Source of the DNA: Planctomycetes bacterium B3_Pla | Lineage (GTDB): Bacteria > Planctomycetota > Phycisphaerae > Sedimentisphaerales > Anaerobacaceae | Assembly (NCBI GenBank): GCA_005223045.1 | Contig: NJBM01000022.1 | Span: 31,357-95,356, forward strand | DNA: 64,000 nt | Direction: 5' to 3' | In this document: piece after piece, positions 37,649 through 47,007 of the stretch | How positions within the stretch are numbered: the first letter of the stretch is position 1 | Layout: every line of letters starts with the position of its first letter | The notes under the pieces: model-generated | What the model saw: the letters and a program-made list of their open reading frames with translations, nothing else | The model's database searches: none | Told to the model about the DNA's origin: nothing | Program-made: the position numbers and the translations under genes

Positions 37649-38941
37649 ATGAATATGAAGAAAATATTGCAATTGAAAAGGCCCGGCATGGCCATGCCGC
37701 TGGCGGTGGTTGCTATTATGATCCTGCTGGCGATGGGTGTGGGGCTGCTGAGCCTGGGGCTTAACAGCCGGATTTATGCCATACGCTCGGCGTCGGATAT
37801 AGCAGCCCGATGTGCTGCCGATGACGGACTGGAAATTGCCCTGTATGAAATGAATCAGAACCTGGAAGTCAAACCCTGGACGGGCGAGACCCTGCCCAAG
37901 GCGCTGAACGTAAGCCTGCCCTACTCCGACGAGATCTGCAGCTATCTGGTGAAAGGCGATTCGGCCGGCAACTATACGGTTTGGTCCATTGGAGAATCCG
38001 GCGGGTTCAAAAGAGGCGTTCGCGCGACCTTAAAACTGCGGGGATTGTTTGAGCACGCAATTCTGACAAAAGGCGATCTCGTATTGAAGTCCGGCACGGT
38101 CATCGACGGATACAACTCGTCGGACCCGCTCGATACCGATGCCGATGTGGATATCGGAACTCAAAGCACTGAGGATCAGAGCATAGTTCTCAATGCCGGT
38201 GTTGAAGTCAATGGCGATGTCATCGTAGGCGTAGGGGGCGATCCGGATGACGCCATAAAGGACCTGGGAGCGACGACCGAGAGTCAGTTTGCCGGCACGG
38301 AAAACGATCCGATGCCGGAAATAACCGCGCCTCCGCTGCCCAATATGGGGCCATCCATTTTCGCCAAGGGCAATACCGTAACAATCACCCCGGCGGAAAG
38401 CGGCCAATACGGCAAGATTGATGTGCGCCAGACCAGCACCAAAGAGGGGGTCTCACCTGGAATATTGGAAATAAACGGCGGGGATGTTGTGCTGCACATC
38501 ACCGGAGACATAAAGTTAGGCAGTTTATGTGAGATTGTGGTAGCAAACGACTCTACTTTAACCCTGTACGTGGATGGAAACATTGACTGTGGTGAAGGCA
38601 GCGGGATCAACACCCAGAATCCTACCAAATCAGCCTCGACATTGTACATATATGCCACGGGCGACGGCTCACAGAACTTCGACATCAAAGCCAACGGTGA
38701 TTTCACCGGAGTCATCTACGCCCCGAATGCGGACGTTGACCTATATGCAGGCGGAGATGCCTTCGGCTCCATCGTTGCCGACACGTTTGAGTTTAAAGCC
38801 GGCGGCAATTACTACTACGACGAAGCGCTCAGAGATGTCGAAATAGACGATATCGGGGTGCGCTTCGTGGTGGATCGCTGGTATGAGGCGAAGTTACCGT
38901 CTCCGGATGCGATAGCTGCCTTTGTCGAGGCCGCAAAATAG
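37649..38941 (+). CDS. PilX-like minor-pilin/adhesin-type membrane protein
   Basis: The start at 37649 (MNMKK) is chosen because the 78 upstream codons show no protein character and a membrane segment follows at once. The 430-residue product has 'LKRPGMAMPLAVVAIMILLAMGVGLL', a prepilin-like hydrophobic N-terminus as in PilX (shortened: GMAMPLAVVAIMILLAMG), then 'AARCAADDGLEIALYEM', typical of pilus assembly proteins that replace the conserved Glu. From about 130 the rest is a beta-rich repeat domain ('LTKGDLVLKSGTVIDGYNSSD', 'GVIYAPNADVDLYAGGDAFGSIV') resembling bactofilin-like helices found with such N-termini. Probably exported by the type II or IV system. Confidence 0.8.
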   Translation: MNMKKILQLKRPGMAMPLAVVAIMILLAMGVGLLSLGLNSRIYAIRSASDIAARCAADDGLEIALYEMNQNLEVKPWTGETLPKALNVSLPYSDEICSYLVKGDSAGNYTVWSIGESGGFKRGVRATLKLRGLFEHAILTKGDLVLKSGTVIDGYNSSDPLDTDADVDIGTQSTEDQSIVLNAGVEVNGDVIVGVGGDPDDAIKDLGATTESQFAGTENDPMPEITAPPLPNMGPSIFAKGNTVTITPAESGQYGKIDVRQTSTKEGVSPGILEINGGDVVLHITGDIKLGSLCEIVVANDSTLTLYVDGNIDCGEGSGINTQNPTKSASTLYIYATGDGSQNFDIKANGDFTGVIYAPNADVDLYAGGDAFGSIVADTFEFKAGGNYYYDEALRDVEIDDIGVRFVVDRWYEAKLPSPDAIAAFVEAAK

Positions 38942-38992
38942 GCCGATTGCAAGAGAACCCCGACTGAGATTACGGGGCTACACGGGCTTTTT

Positions 38993-39649
38993 TCACACTC
39001 GCGCCCACTGCCCTGTTTTGGGATCATGCCGCTTCACAACTCTCGCCGGGTTTCCCGCCGCCACGCTGTAAGCAGGGATATCGTCGACGACTGTGGAGCC
39101 GGCGCCTATAACCGAATTATCGCCGATTTTCACTCCCGGCAGTATCACCGAATTTGAGCCGACCCAAACATTCCTGCCAATTACCACCTGCCCGGTTTTG
39201 AAGCCTTGCCTGAGAAAGTTCTTCGAGACATCCTGGTAAAGGTGTGACTGCCCGCTGATGAAGCAATTCTGTGAACAGGCGGAGTTTTCTCCGACCACTA
39301 CCGGACCTATCACGATCGTGCCGATACCCACGCTGGCGCCATCTTTGAGAATTACATCACCATGCCACGTGCAGATCACGGACGATGTTTCGATGAGTGA
39401 ATTCTTTCCCAGGCACAGCTTATGACGTTCATGGTTCCTGGCACGGGGGATAACATCGAGTCTGGCGGCCAGACTGATTGAAGACGGCAGTGCCCTGTCA
39501 ACGTAAAACAGTCTTGTGCAGACTTGAATCATGCCGAGATAGATCGCCTTGACCATATCCCTGATCAGCCCCAGAGCCGCTTCGGCCACGGCACAAACGC
39601 GCCCCATGCCGCCAAGCGTCGGATAAGGTATATGCCATGCTGTTTTCAT
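38993..39649 (-). CDS. Hexapeptide-repeat acyltransferase
   Basis: The 218-residue product has a helical N-terminal 70 residues and a left-handed beta-helix from about 85 ('GDVILKDGASVGIGTIVIGPVVVGENS', 'VVIGRNVWVGSNSVILPGVKIGDNSVIGAGS', both given in part elsewhere as VVIGRNVWVGSNSVILPG). 'NPARVVKRH' is the usual C-terminal cap of CysE/LacA/NodL-type O-acetyltransferases. Sugar O-acetylation is likely. The start codon is uncertain because the ribosome site is weak. It lies alone, convergent with the PilX-like gene. Confidence 0.88.
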   Translation of the reverse strand: MKTAWHIPYPTLGGMGRVCAVAEAALGLIRDMVKAIYLGMIQVCTRLFYVDRALPSSISLAARLDVIPRARNHERHKLCLGKNSLIETSSVICTWHGDVILKDGASVGIGTIVIGPVVVGENSACSQNCFISGQSHLYQDVSKNFLRQGFKTGQVVIGRNVWVGSNSVILPGVKIGDNSVIGAGSTVVDDIPAYSVAAGNPARVVKRHDPKTGQWARV

Positions 39650-39855
39650 CCTGCTTTACCCGATTATTCAGCCATAACATGTTTTTCAATCGACTGTACG
39701 GCGACCTTCCGTGGAGGACTAATCCTGAAATGCTATAGTTTAGTGCCATCCTCTGCTGCAGATGTAACGTTTCTTCTACTGTTCTATATACGGGACAATT
39801 CGCCCTGATGTGCTGCAAAATGCGTATTTGATGAGAGATAGGGCGGAGATTTTGC

Positions 39856-39885
39856 TTGACCGGCAGGCCTGTTATTTGCTATAAG
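39856..39885 (+). promoter_or_regulatory. Sigma-70-type promoter of the PA14 exoprotein gene
   Basis: TTGACC at 39856-39861 and TATAAG at 39880-39885 are separated by 18 bases, leaving a leader of about 42 bases with AAGGAGG before the ATG at 39934. Confidence 0.6.
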
Positions 39886-39933
39886 AGGGATTGTTGGGTT
39901 CATTATCAATCATTTTTGTGAAGGAGGATCATC

Positions 39934-42405
39934 ATGTCTAAGACACTGTTTCGTTTGGCCGCTCTTGTTTTGGCCTTTGGATTGTTCGGATCAATCGCCG
40001 GCGGTCAGGAAAACCAGATCGTAAACGGCGAGTTTGACAATGCTCTGGATTCGTGGGGCTCGTACGGGGGGGCCGGTTTCACGCTGGAGGCCGTCCAGGG
40101 TGTCGCTTTGTCCGGGGGCAACGCAATTGTGATAGATGTGTTCGATGCATCGGCAGGAACCGCCATAGGATTCGCCCAGGGGGGGCTTGAGCTTGTGCAG
40201 GGCCAAACGTATCCGATCGGCTTTACGGCCAAAGCCGAGCAGGACAGGGAAATGGTCGTGCTGTTCCAGATTTACAAGCCCGAGATTCCCCAGTGGACAA
40301 CCCCCTGGGAAACCACGGTGCAACTGACTACCACCCCGCAGAGTTTCAACTTCACGTACTTGCATGAGAGCGAAACCACGACGGATCATCCGGAATGGTC
40401 TGTGGACATTTATTATATACTCAAAGGCGCCTGGTGGCCCATGACCGGCGACGGGCTCAACGTGAAAGTCTGGGTGGACCGGCTTTACTTCGGCGCCGAG
40501 AGTTCGCGCCAGCGTGTTGACCTTGCCACGAACCCAAGCCCCGAGGACGGCGCCCTGTTGTTAGATACATGGGTGAGTCTCAACTGGGCGCCGGGGGATT
40601 TTGCCGTAACACATGATGTTTACCTCGGCGATAGTTTCGACAACGTAAACGACGGTCTTGGCGATACATTCCGCGGCAACCAGGCCTCGACCAACTTAGT
40701 TGCCGGCTTTCCCGGCTTCCCCTATCCGGACGGTCTGGTTCCCGGAACGACTTACTACTGGCGGATCGATGAGGTCAACGAAGCCGAGCCGAACAGCCCT
40801 TGGAAGGGTAACGTCTGGAGCTTTACGATTCCCCCCAGGACCGCCTACGGTCCCAGCCCGCCCGATGGCGACAAATTCGCGGATCCGGACGTTGTCCTCG
40901 GCTGGAAAGAAGGTTTTCGCGCCAAGCTGCACTCGGTGTACTTCGGCGAGAGCTTCGACGATGTAAACAGCGCCGCCGGAGGTCTGTCTCAGACAGAGTT
41001 CACCTACACTCCCGGCACGCTCGAACGCGAGAAAACCTACTACTGGCGGATCGATGAGTTCGACGGCGCCGCCACGTATAAGGGCGATGTCTGGAGCTTC
41101 ACGATTGCAAAGGAAGGCGGCGGCCTCAAGGCAGAGTATTTCAACAATACGAGCCTCAGTTTTGAGCCGGCGTTGACCCGTACCGACCCCCAGATCGACT
41201 TTGACTGGGGCAGCGGTGATGTCGCCGGAGAGAACTCCCCGGCAGACATTATCAACGTGGACAACTTTTCGGCCCGCTGGAGCGGCGAGCTTGAGATAGA
41301 CATCACGGACGCCTATACCTTCTCCATCGCCGCCAACAACGGCTTCAAACTGTGGCTGGACGATCAGCTTATTATTGATTATTGGGACAATCCCGGCGCA
41401 GGCAGCCGCCAAAGCGACCCGGTTGACCTGGTCGGGGGCAATACCTATTCTCTTCGAATGGAGTATTTCGATGGCACAGGCGGGGCGACTGCCCAGTTAA
41501 CCTGGGCCAGCAGCACCAGAGAACAGCAACTGATTCCGCAGGCTGCCTTGTCGCTGCCCGTCAAGGCGAGCAGCCCGAGACCGGTCAACGGCGAGACAGG
41601 CGCAAGCATGACGGCTGTGCTTACCTGGAAACCGGGAGATTCCGCCGCTTCGCACGAAGTTTACTTCGGCGCCGACCCCGACGCGGTGATAAATGCCACC
41701 GCCGCCTCGCCCGAGTACGTGGGCGCCAGGACGCTCGGATCCGAGAGCTACGACCCCGGCAAACTCGCCTGGGACACTACTTACTACTGGCGCATCGATG
41801 AAATCGACAGCACCGGCCCCGACGGCCGGTGGACAGGCAACCTCTGGAGCTTCAAGACGGCTGATTTCCTGCTCGTGGACGATTTCGAGTCCTACAATGA
41901 CATTGATCCGCCCGATGCCGCGAGCAACAGAATATTCGACAAGTGGATCGACGGCTTTGGAACCACGACAAACGGAGCGCTCGTTGGCAATGACCTTCCT
42001 CCTTACGCCGAGCAGACCATTGTTCACGGCGGCGCGCAGTCGATGGGGTATCGCTACGATAACGACAACAAGACCTCTGAGGCGACGATGACTTTGGTCT
42101 ATCCGCGTAATTGGACCGAGGAAGGCGTTGCGAAATTGTCGTTATGGTTTGCCGGCGATTCGGCTAATGCTGCCGAGCGGATGTTTGTTGCCATCGGCGG
42201 CAATGCCGTGGTGTATCATCCGGACCCCGCTGCAACCCAGACAACCGAGTGGACCGAGTGGATCATCGACTTGCAGGGGTTTGCGGACCAGGGCGCGGTC
42301 CTTACCAATGTTGACACCATTACCATCGGTTTCGGCACCAAAAATAGCCCTGCCGCCGGTGGTTCCGGCCAGATGTACTTTGACGACATCAGGCTGTATA
42401 GGTAG
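39934..42405 (+). CDS. Secreted multidomain carbohydrate-binding protein with PA14 domain
   Basis: The 823-residue product has a signal peptide (to about 24), an N-terminal CBM_4_9-like jelly roll ('NQIVNGEFDNALDSWGSYGG', about 26-185), two planctomycete fibronectin-like repeats ending 'TTYYWRIDEVNEAE...WSFTI' and 'KTYYWRIDEFDG...WSFTI' (190-390), a PA14 domain ('GLKAEYFNN', 'FSIAANNGFKLWLDDQLIID', 395-545), a third 'TTYYWRIDEID' repeat (550-640) and a C-terminal jelly roll ('FLLVDDFESYND' to 'MYFDDIRLYR'). It probably binds complex polysaccharide outside the cell; no catalytic module is seen. A strong promoter and AAGGAGG site suggest high expression. Confidence 0.88.
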   Translation: MSKTLFRLAALVLAFGLFGSIAGGQENQIVNGEFDNALDSWGSYGGAGFTLEAVQGVALSGGNAIVIDVFDASAGTAIGFAQGGLELVQGQTYPIGFTAKAEQDREMVVLFQIYKPEIPQWTTPWETTVQLTTTPQSFNFTYLHESETTTDHPEWSVDIYYILKGAWWPMTGDGLNVKVWVDRLYFGAESSRQRVDLATNPSPEDGALLLDTWVSLNWAPGDFAVTHDVYLGDSFDNVNDGLGDTFRGNQASTNLVAGFPGFPYPDGLVPGTTYYWRIDEVNEAEPNSPWKGNVWSFTIPPRTAYGPSPPDGDKFADPDVVLGWKEGFRAKLHSVYFGESFDDVNSAAGGLSQTEFTYTPGTLEREKTYYWRIDEFDGAATYKGDVWSFTIAKEGGGLKAEYFNNTSLSFEPALTRTDPQIDFDWGSGDVAGENSPADIINVDNFSARWSGELEIDITDAYTFSIAANNGFKLWLDDQLIIDYWDNPGAGSRQSDPVDLVGGNTYSLRMEYFDGTGGATAQLTWASSTREQQLIPQAALSLPVKASSPRPVNGETGASMTAVLTWKPGDSAASHEVYFGADPDAVINATAASPEYVGARTLGSESYDPGKLAWDTTYYWRIDEIDSTGPDGRWTGNLWSFKTADFLLVDDFESYNDIDPPDAASNRIFDKWIDGFGTTTNGALVGNDLPPYAEQTIVHGGAQSMGYRYDNDNKTSEATMTLVYPRNWTEEGVAKLSLWFAGDSANAAERMFVAIGGNAVVYHPDPAATQTTEWTEWIIDLQGFADQGAVLTNVDTITIGFGTKNSPAAGGSGQMYFDDIRLYR

Positions 42406-42860
42406 TAGGGGAAAGTTTACCCCTTAGGGGTGAAATATCAAAAATTAAATATCAAAATTGATGAACCGCTTCGCGGACTGTTTTAAAGAGCCTCGCCGAA
42501 GGCGACTCCACAATTTTGCATTTTGCTTTTTGATCTTTGCATTACTGGGTCTATGCTGATTGATTCGGTATAGGCCCCGTTTGTTTCAGGGCGAGAACAG
42601 ATGATTTCCACGTAAACCGGAAAAAAAAGTTACGCAGTTCCATGCTCCAATTTGCTCAAAACGGGTATTCACAACCTGAATTTTTCTTTCCCATATAATT
42701 ACCTTCCCAGCGAAGCGGTTTTGCCTTATAGTCAAACCGAGTCCGGGTGCCTGATGCTTTGCCGGGCGATTGGATGTTGAATCAGGGCAAAAATATGTGG
42801 TTTTTAAGAAGATGCCAACACTTGGAATAGGTGGCTTAGAACTTTGAGAAGGAAATCGAA
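42406..42860. other. Intergenic region with direct repeat of the RRM locus
   Basis: Holds a short hairpin ACCCC-TT-AGGGGT near 42420 and the AT-rich unit AATTTTGCATTTTG at 42512-42540, repeated at 43302-43322 on the other side of the RRM gene. The 200 bases before the RRM start are a likely leader with no recognised motif. Confidence 0.5.
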
Positions 42861-43220
42861 ATGAATATCTATGTGGGAAACTTGTCGCTTCAGACAAATG
42901 AAGACGATTTGCGTCAGACTTTCGAGGCTTTCGGCCAGGTCATATCCGTCAAGATCGTAAGGACAAGGGCTACCGGCGAATCAACCGGGTTCGGATTCGT
43001 GGGAATGCCGGATTCGGCCCAGAGCCAGGCCGCGATCAACGAACTCAACGGCAAAGACCTGAACGGACAGCCGATGAAGGTCGAAGAGGGGCGGGCCAAA
43101 GCGACCTACGCTTCCGCTCCCAGCAGCAGAGACAAACGCGGCGGCCCTGGTGGTCGTGGTCGCAACGGCGGAAGCGGACGAAACGGCTTTAACCGTGGTG
43201 GTCGCGGAGGACGTCGCTAA
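42861..43220 (+). CDS. RRM-domain RNA-binding protein with Gly/Arg tail
   Basis: The 119-residue product is a single RNA-recognition motif: RNP2 'NIYVGNLS' (residues 2-9) and RNP1 'STGFGFVGM' (about 41-49), with 'INELNGKDLNGQPMKVEEGRAK' completing the fold. The last 30 residues are RGG-rich ('GGRGRNGGSGRNG'). Such proteins occur in cyanobacteria and planctomycetes and are often cold-inducible RNA chaperones. AAGGA precedes the ATG. It is monocistronic. Confidence 0.95.
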   Translation: MNIYVGNLSLQTNEDDLRQTFEAFGQVISVKIVRTRATGESTGFGFVGMPDSAQSQAAINELNGKDLNGQPMKVEEGRAKATYASAPSSRDKRGGPGGRGRNGGSGRNGFNRGGRGGRR

Positions 43221-43274
43221 CAGCATTTCAGACCACCGGTGGCTGCCAGTACTGAAACCTCCTGAAACTAAAGA

Positions 43275-43481
43275 TCAAACCAGCCCGCGAAGCGGCTCCG
43301 AAATTTTGCATTTTGATTTTTGGACTTTAATCTTCTTTGCTACAGCGACCGGCCGATACCCCCTTTTTGGCCCAAAATCAGGGAAATATGGAGCGATATG
43401 CAGCATTTTTGCCTGCGTTGTGAACCGATCCCGAACAAATACATCGCCGGGGCGTAGTATTTCATAGAACTTGTAACTCAT
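43275..43481 (-). CDS. Possible small protein with strong ribosome site
   Basis: A 68-residue frame (MSYKFYEILRPGDVFVRDRF...) starts at 43481 just behind GAAGGAGGAGG, an unusually strong ribosome binding site. The last 17 residues run into the AATTTTGCATTTTG repeat, so the natural C-terminus may have been lost. No family is recognised. It may be a real small gene or the start of a deleted one. Confidence 0.3.
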   Translation of the reverse strand: MSYKFYEILRPGDVFVRDRFTTQAKMLHIAPYFPDFGPKRGYRPVAVAKKIKVQKSKCKISEPLRGLV

Positions 43482-43498
43482 CCTCCTCCTTCAAAGAA

Positions 43499-43538
43499 TA
43501 AGGGGCGCCGGCTCACTACCGTCGCCCTTTATTTTTTT
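43499..43538 (+). terminator. Intrinsic terminator
   Basis: AAGGGGCG (43500-43507) pairs with CGCCCTTT (43523-43530), followed by ATTTTTTT on the plus strand. It separates the RRM locus from the convergent kinase gene. Confidence 0.6.
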
Positions 43539-43607
43539 GCTAAAAAGCCCTCTGATGCCGCTTATCAACGCAAAAAGGAGCATCAATCGGCAATCGAAAA
43601 TCGAAAA

Positions 43608-45890
43608 TCAAATGGATTCACTTGCCGGCAAACAGATCGTCACAACTGTTCCGCTTCCCGGCTCACTAATGATGTTCAGCGTGCCCTTATTCAATTGTAT
43701 GAACCTGGCCGTGTAGGCAAGGCCCATTCCCCGTTTTCGCCCCGCAGGTTTCGCGGAGAAGAACGGTTGGGTCGCTTTTTTCAGCGTCGCGGCATCCATT
43801 GCGCAGCCTCGGTCCTTAACAGCCAATTTCACCATCTCGCCGGACTCGGCGGCATCCGCGGCGATGATAATCGGGCCGGTTTGCTCGCCGTAGGACTCGG
43901 CGGCGTTGGAAATGACATTCGCAATTGCCGAGACGATTTGCGCCGAATCCACAAAAATCGTCTCGACGTCCTCAGCAACCTCGATTTCAACATCGAGGTC
44001 GCCGGTATTTATCTTTCGGTTAGTCAACTGCACGGCTTCGTCGAGCATCTTTCTGACATCCGTCTCGGCGGCCCTGGGCCGGGGCGGCTCGGCAAAACTC
44101 ATCAAATCTTCGATAATCCCCGACGCCTCGCGGGCATTTTCGCATATTTGGGTGAGGATTTCCTTTTTCCCGACGTCGTCTTCGGCGTCGGCGAGCAATT
44201 GGGCACGGCCGGATATCACCGCCAGAGGATTGTTCAGCTCGTGGGCAGCGCCTGCGGCCATCTCTGCCAGCGCGCCGAGAGAATCTTCCGCCCGGGCGCC
44301 GCTGGCCGCTGCTTCTTCGGGTTTATCGAGTAAGTCGGCGGGGGCCTTCGGTTTCGAGACAAGCCGGGAAAAACGCTCGGCAAAATGCTGTTGCTTCTGC
44401 CGCGACAAAGCCATCCCCAGAACGGCCCCGGCGACCGAGGCGGAGATCCTGAACTTCTCCTCGAACAGCTCGGCGTCTCCCGGATAATGAAGCTCGAAGG
44501 CAATCGCTCCGACCGCCCCGCCGCCGCAGAGCAACGGCACCAACTTCGTGCGGTACGCATCGAAGTCAACGTCCAATTGCTCGAACAGCCAGCCGATATG
44601 ATCGTGAGCGTTCAAGACCGCAAAGCTGCCTGCTATTGCCGCCGGCAGAACCGGCGTTTCGGCAGGCACATTCACCGAGACGACCCTGCTATGTAAGAGT
44701 TTCTCCACAACGACAACTTCCATCGTATCGAGCCGGCCCGGCGGAATCAAATACAGACAGACCATGCCTGTCTGGTAGAACTTCTGCCAGCGGGCGGCAA
44801 AGTCCTCCGCTATATTTGCAGTCCCGACAGCAGGACTTGTCTCGAACAGAAAATCGGCTGCAAAATCAAGATGACTCGCAGAACTCTGCAACCGGCGATT
44901 CTCAAGCGACATTTCCGAATGCTCGCGGGCCAAATGCGCAGCGGCGGCGTGAGCGGCCCCGCAATAATCCGCCACGGCGTCCGGCAAATCCAGCCCCAGG
45001 ACTTTGGATTTTTCTGCGACCGCCGCCGGAAGATTTTCGCGGATTTGCCGCAATTGATCGACGCTTATTCCAAGGCACTCTGCTATCGGTCCTGGCGCCT
45101 CGGGCGGATCGAAACTCCCGGAGTTGCCGACGCCCGACCGGCGCGCTATTGAATCGGCCAACTGCACAACCGCAGCTATTCTCGCCTCGGGCATGTCCCG
45201 GGAAATCCTCACGGTTTCATTGTGATGAAGCCAGGCGGCGAGCACGACGGCATCCGGCAACCGCCACTTTTGAGCCAAATGTTTGCCTATGATCGTATGC
45301 TCGACGCCAAGATGTTTCTGCTCGATGGCACAGGAGCATTCCTTCGCTGATTCGGCCTCTTCGAATATACGGACGAGGCCTTTGGGCATCACCTCTCGCA
45401 ATGCGAGCTTGCCCATGTCGTGCAGCAGACCGGCAAAGTACGCTAACTGCGAATCCATCGCAGGCGACGCCGCCGCGGCAATGTCTCCGGCGCAGCAGGC
45501 GACCGCAAGGCTGTGAAGCAGGAGGTCCTTTCCAAGCGTCGCACAGAGTCCGTCGGCGCGATCGCTCAGGTCAAAAGGCTGGAAAGCTTTTACCGACAGA
45601 ACCGCATCCCGAACTTCGTGCTCGGGCAGCTCGTCGAGCGCCCGTCCAAGTGAGAATCTCCCCTTGGGTATGCGCACGCCACGCCGGCTGATCAGCGAAA
45701 GACTTTTGGCTGCGAGGGCAGGGTCCGATTCGATAACATCGGCCAGGGCCGAGGGCGAGAGCCGGCCCTGTTTGAGTCTGGAAAATAGCTGCGCCCCGAC
45801 ACAGGGCAGAGTCGAGAGCGAATCGAGCCGGCCCATGGCAAGCTCCACCTGCTGGGCGGCGATATTGGCATCGGATAATACGTCCGGCAT
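43608..45890 (-). CDS. HDOD-domain histidine kinase
   Basis: The ATG at 45890 has GGTGA upstream and begins the conserved part; 16 further upstream codons are rejected. The 760-residue product has an HDOD module (about 20-270, 'SLSTLPCVGAQLFSRLKQG', 'YFAGLLHDMGKLALREV', 'AWLHHNETVR'), a GAF-like middle (about 350-500), and a histidine kinase core: 'GAAHELNNPLAVISGRAQLL' with the phosphoacceptor His, N box 'IANVISNAAESYGE', and 'KRGMGLAYTARFIQLNKG' and 'GSGTVVTICLP'. No membrane helix is seen, so it is a cytoplasmic sensor. It follows the HTH-response regulator by 61 bases on the same strand and is its likely partner. Confidence 0.9.
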   Translation of the reverse strand: MPDVLSDANIAAQQVELAMGRLDSLSTLPCVGAQLFSRLKQGRLSPSALADVIESDPALAAKSLSLISRRGVRIPKGRFSLGRALDELPEHEVRDAVLSVKAFQPFDLSDRADGLCATLGKDLLLHSLAVACCAGDIAAAASPAMDSQLAYFAGLLHDMGKLALREVMPKGLVRIFEEAESAKECSCAIEQKHLGVEHTIIGKHLAQKWRLPDAVVLAAWLHHNETVRISRDMPEARIAAVVQLADSIARRSGVGNSGSFDPPEAPGPIAECLGISVDQLRQIRENLPAAVAEKSKVLGLDLPDAVADYCGAAHAAAAHLAREHSEMSLENRRLQSSASHLDFAADFLFETSPAVGTANIAEDFAARWQKFYQTGMVCLYLIPPGRLDTMEVVVVEKLLHSRVVSVNVPAETPVLPAAIAGSFAVLNAHDHIGWLFEQLDVDFDAYRTKLVPLLCGGGAVGAIAFELHYPGDAELFEEKFRISASVAGAVLGMALSRQKQQHFAERFSRLVSKPKAPADLLDKPEEAAASGARAEDSLGALAEMAAGAAHELNNPLAVISGRAQLLADAEDDVGKKEILTQICENAREASGIIEDLMSFAEPPRPRAAETDVRKMLDEAVQLTNRKINTGDLDVEIEVAEDVETIFVDSAQIVSAIANVISNAAESYGEQTGPIIIAADAAESGEMVKLAVKDRGCAMDAATLKKATQPFFSAKPAGRKRGMGLAYTARFIQLNKGTLNIISEPGSGTVVTICLPASESI

Positions 45891-45951
45891 AAAGTCACCT
45901 GTGTCTTTCGTTGACCGTCGAGGCCTCAGGCGCCCCACCGGTTACGACGTC

Positions 45952-46518
45952 TTATTTCATCTGGAGGACCGTGGTGATTTTGCCGGTCAGTTCAGCGACG
46001 TCAAACGGTTTTCTTATGAAATCTTCGGCGCCCGATTTCATCAGTTGAGCGATTTCATCCCGTTTGACGACGCCGCTTACGATAATGATTTTGATGTTCT
46101 CGAATTCGGGATTTCCTCTTATCGCCTGACAGACGATGTTGCCGTTGACGTCGGGCAGCATGTAATCGAGCAGGATCAATTCGGGTCTGAACCGTTCGGT
46201 TGCTATTCCCGCCTCGTAGCCGCTTGACGCGGCTTCGGTCTCGAACCTGCCGTCCCGGTCAAGGACCTCGACTATAAGCTCGACGATTTCGGCGTCGTCA
46301 TCGACGACAAGAACTTTTTTCTTGCCGGACTCGATGGCGTCAAGGGGGATCTTGTTCTCCTTCATAAACTTGACGAGACTCTGGCGCGGAATCCTCCTGA
46401 ATCTTGAACCTGGAACGCGGAACCCCTCCAGCCGACCGGCATCGAAGCATCGGATTATTGTCTGCTGGCTAACTCGACAAACCTCCGCTGCCTCGCCGGT
46501 GGTAAACAAATCCTTCAT
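45952..46518 (-). CDS. Response regulator with N-terminal excisionase-type HTH
   Basis: Residues 1-55 are a MerR/excisionase-like DNA-binding domain ('FTTGEAAEVCRVSQQTIIRCFDAGRLEGF', of which TTGEAAEVCRVSQQTI is the helix-turn-helix). Residues about 65-185 are a receiver with all key positions: DDD in 'LVVDDD', phosphoacceptor in 'LILLDYMLPD', Ser in 'IIIVSGV' and Lys in 'IRKPFD'. HTH-before-receiver is the reverse of the usual order. The ATG at 46518 has AAGGA about 10 bases upstream; the ATG at 46527 has it too close. It precedes the HDOD kinase gene and is probably co-transcribed. Confidence 0.9.
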   Translation of the reverse strand: MKDLFTTGEAAEVCRVSQQTIIRCFDAGRLEGFRVPGSRFRRIPRQSLVKFMKENKIPLDAIESGKKKVLVVDDDAEIVELIVEVLDRDGRFETEAASSGYEAGIATERFRPELILLDYMLPDVNGNIVCQAIRGNPEFENIKIIIVSGVVKRDEIAQLMKSGAEDFIRKPFDVAELTGKITTVLQMK

Positions 46519-46527
46519 CTTATCCAT

Positions 46528-46949
46528 TCCTTTTCTTTAACCAAATCCTTTTGATATAAGTTCCCACCAACTTGCCTTTCTGGCCCAATTTAACTACCCC
46601 ATTTTGCTGGTGTCAAGAACAAAAACGCTGAAAAACTTAAATTTCTCGGCGTGACAGGGCATATTATCAGTCCTTGGTGACATTTTCCGGATTTACGCTC
46701 AAAACTTACCCAAACAATCAGAATGAGAATTTAACAAACAACGTGTGCGCATCTTCCGCCAGGGAAACCAGCACACCCAACCTCCCCGGCCCAGGCTGGT
46801 AAGTGCTTTTTGTAAATAGCCTTAAAAGTTTCGGCTCTTTCCAACAATGCGCAGGTGAGACCTGTCCGACCCGGTGATCTTTCGGCTTGACAAAGGCCTG
46901 CTCATAGTTGTCCCCGGATTTCAGGTAAGCGATGCTGCTAAACAAAATC
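46528..46949. other. Intergenic region without supported gene
   Basis: A 75-codon minus-strand frame at 46718-46945 has no ribosome site or recognised domain and is not annotated. The promoter of the two-component operon should lie at the left end. Confidence 0.4.
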
Positions 46950-47003
46950 GTAGGGTGGGGCTCGCCCCACCATTATAGATCGGTGGGCCAAGGCCCACCC
47001 TAC
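46950..47003. repeat. GTAG-type REP pair (BIME-like), copy 3
   Basis: Arms 46950-46971 and 46982-47003 have the foot GTAGG outside and hairpins GGTGGGGC-TC-GCCCCACC and GGTGGGCC-AA-GGCCCACC. The spacer is 10 bases. It begins five bases after the stop codon of the gene to its right (minus strand). Confidence 0.85.
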
Positions 47004-47007
47004 AAAA

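Noticed and set aside
46718..46945. 75-codon minus-strand frame
   Set aside because: No ribosome site, no recognised domain; possibly a gene remnant but not supportable.
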